Assembly (NCBI GenBank): GCA_964482535.1
Contig: CAYZXU010000057.1
Location: 1 to 15,143 of the forward strand
Reading direction: 5' to 3'
Length of the DNA stretch: 15,143 bases
Origin: CAYZXU01 sp964482535
Lineage (GTDB): Bacteria; Desulfobacterota; Desulfobacteria; Desulfobacterales; BuS5
The first letter of the stretch is position 1. Each line of letters starts with the position of its first letter. Positions 14,613-15,143 of this stretch are shown in pieces. The notes under the pieces were generated by a model. The model was not told the DNA's origin and did not search any database. It saw only the letters and a list, made by a program, of their open reading frames with translations. A program made the position numbers and the translations under genes.

Positions 14613-15068
14613 TTACTTAATTTTCAGAATTTTACAAATAATTTCTTTCTCTGGACTAATCTTCACCTTCACTTCATCACCCACTTTTCTCCCTAAAATA
14701 CCTTTACCTAAAGGAGATTCAAAAGAAATCTTCCCTCCTAAAGGATCTGCTTGACTCGGGCTGACAATTTCAATTTCATTCTTTGCTCCATTTAGTAAAA
14801 CTTCCACCACTGACCCAATCTCTACTTTGTCACTTTTTTTTCTTTCCACTATTTTTGCTTTACTAATTAATTCTCTTAATCTAAAAATTTCTCCTTGTAA
14901 AAAAGCTTGTTGCTCTTTCGCTTCACTATAAGCAGCATTCTCTGACAAATCTCCATAAGAAATAGCTCTCTCTAATAATTCGGCTACTTCTTGAGTTTTT
15001 ACTGTCTCTAAATATTTTAATTTTTTCTTTAATTTTTCTAACTCTTCTCTTGTTAAAAACTCTGTCAT
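14613..15068 (-). CDS. greA: transcription elongation factor GreA
   Basis: GreA enters the secondary channel of stalled RNA polymerase and stimulates cleavage of backtracked RNA. The protein is 151 residues from ATG at 15068. The frame can be opened to a TTG at 15089, but MTEFLTREELEKL matches the family start, so the ATG is preferred. Residues 1-75 form the antiparallel coiled coil, whose tip carries the catalytic acidic pair in GDLSENAAY (D40, E43). Residues 80-151 form the FKBP-like domain, including LGGKISFESPLGKGILG. No clear promoter is visible in the 75 bases left upstream. The nearest purine run (GGGA, eight bases before ATG) is not a convincing Shine-Dalgarno site. Confidence 0.96.
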   Translation of the reverse strand: MTEFLTREELEKLKKKLKYLETVKTQEVAELLERAISYGDLSENAAYSEAKEQQAFLQGEIFRLRELISKAKIVERKKSDKVEIGSVVEVLLNGAKNEIEIVSPSQADPLGGKISFESPLGKGILGRKVGDEVKVKISPEKEIICKILKIK

Positions 15069-15143
15069 ACAAATAATCCCAATTAACAATTTCTCATATT
15101 AAAACAATTTTCTCATTAAATTGCAATATACTCTGGTAATATG

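Overview
The window is an AT-rich chromosomal segment of a small-genome bacterium, most likely from the Patescibacteria/CPR and probably Parcubacteria-like. The evidence is the 16S gene, which has the 'AATAGACGG' and 'TGTACTCACCGCCC' variants I associate with CPR and a long insertion in helix 6, together with a short EF-Ts, a sigma-region-4/HARE-HTH protein and a TraG/VirD4-type ATPase with an accessory zinc site. This placement comes from reading alone; no tree was made. The genetic code looks standard: TGA ends the ATPase gene, so this is not a TGA-recoded lineage.

Every confident gene is on the minus strand. In order of transcription (right to left) they are: greA; a tiny independent transcription unit with a 21-codon leader ORF, a hairpin and a 38-codon acidic ORF, ending in two terminators; an interval with one doubtful 50-codon ORF; murB-secA; secD-secF, the sigma4/HARE-HTH regulator, a membrane-anchored protein and the TraG-like ATPase; rpsB-tsf, a small membrane protein and tRNA-Thr(UGU); then the rRNA locus with its own promoter, 16S rRNA and tRNA-Ile(GAU). 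A 23S gene would be expected beyond the left edge.

Functionally the window combines translation (16S, S2, EF-Ts, two tRNAs), protein export (SecA, SecD, SecF), peptidoglycan synthesis (MurB), transcript elongation (GreA), a putative regulator and an envelope DNA-translocation pair.

The main discovery is at the 3' end of 16S. Immediately after an intact helix 45, the segment that should be GAUCACCUCCUUA reads GACCAUUUCUUUA. It has the same length and the anti-Shine-Dalgarno core CCUCC has become UUUCU. None of the eleven main protein genes has a recognisable Shine-Dalgarno motif before its start, while AGGAGG occurs freely inside genes. This genome therefore appears to have abandoned SD-led initiation. 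The 16S locus also looks like a self-contained unit: promoter, ~35-nt leader/trailer processing stem, 146-nt palindromic insertion in helix 6, a 13-bp hairpin exactly at the predicted 3' end, and a terminator/promoter pair separating it from tRNA-Ile. The second item of interest is the small acidic-peptide transcript at 14197-14528, which has a consensus promoter.
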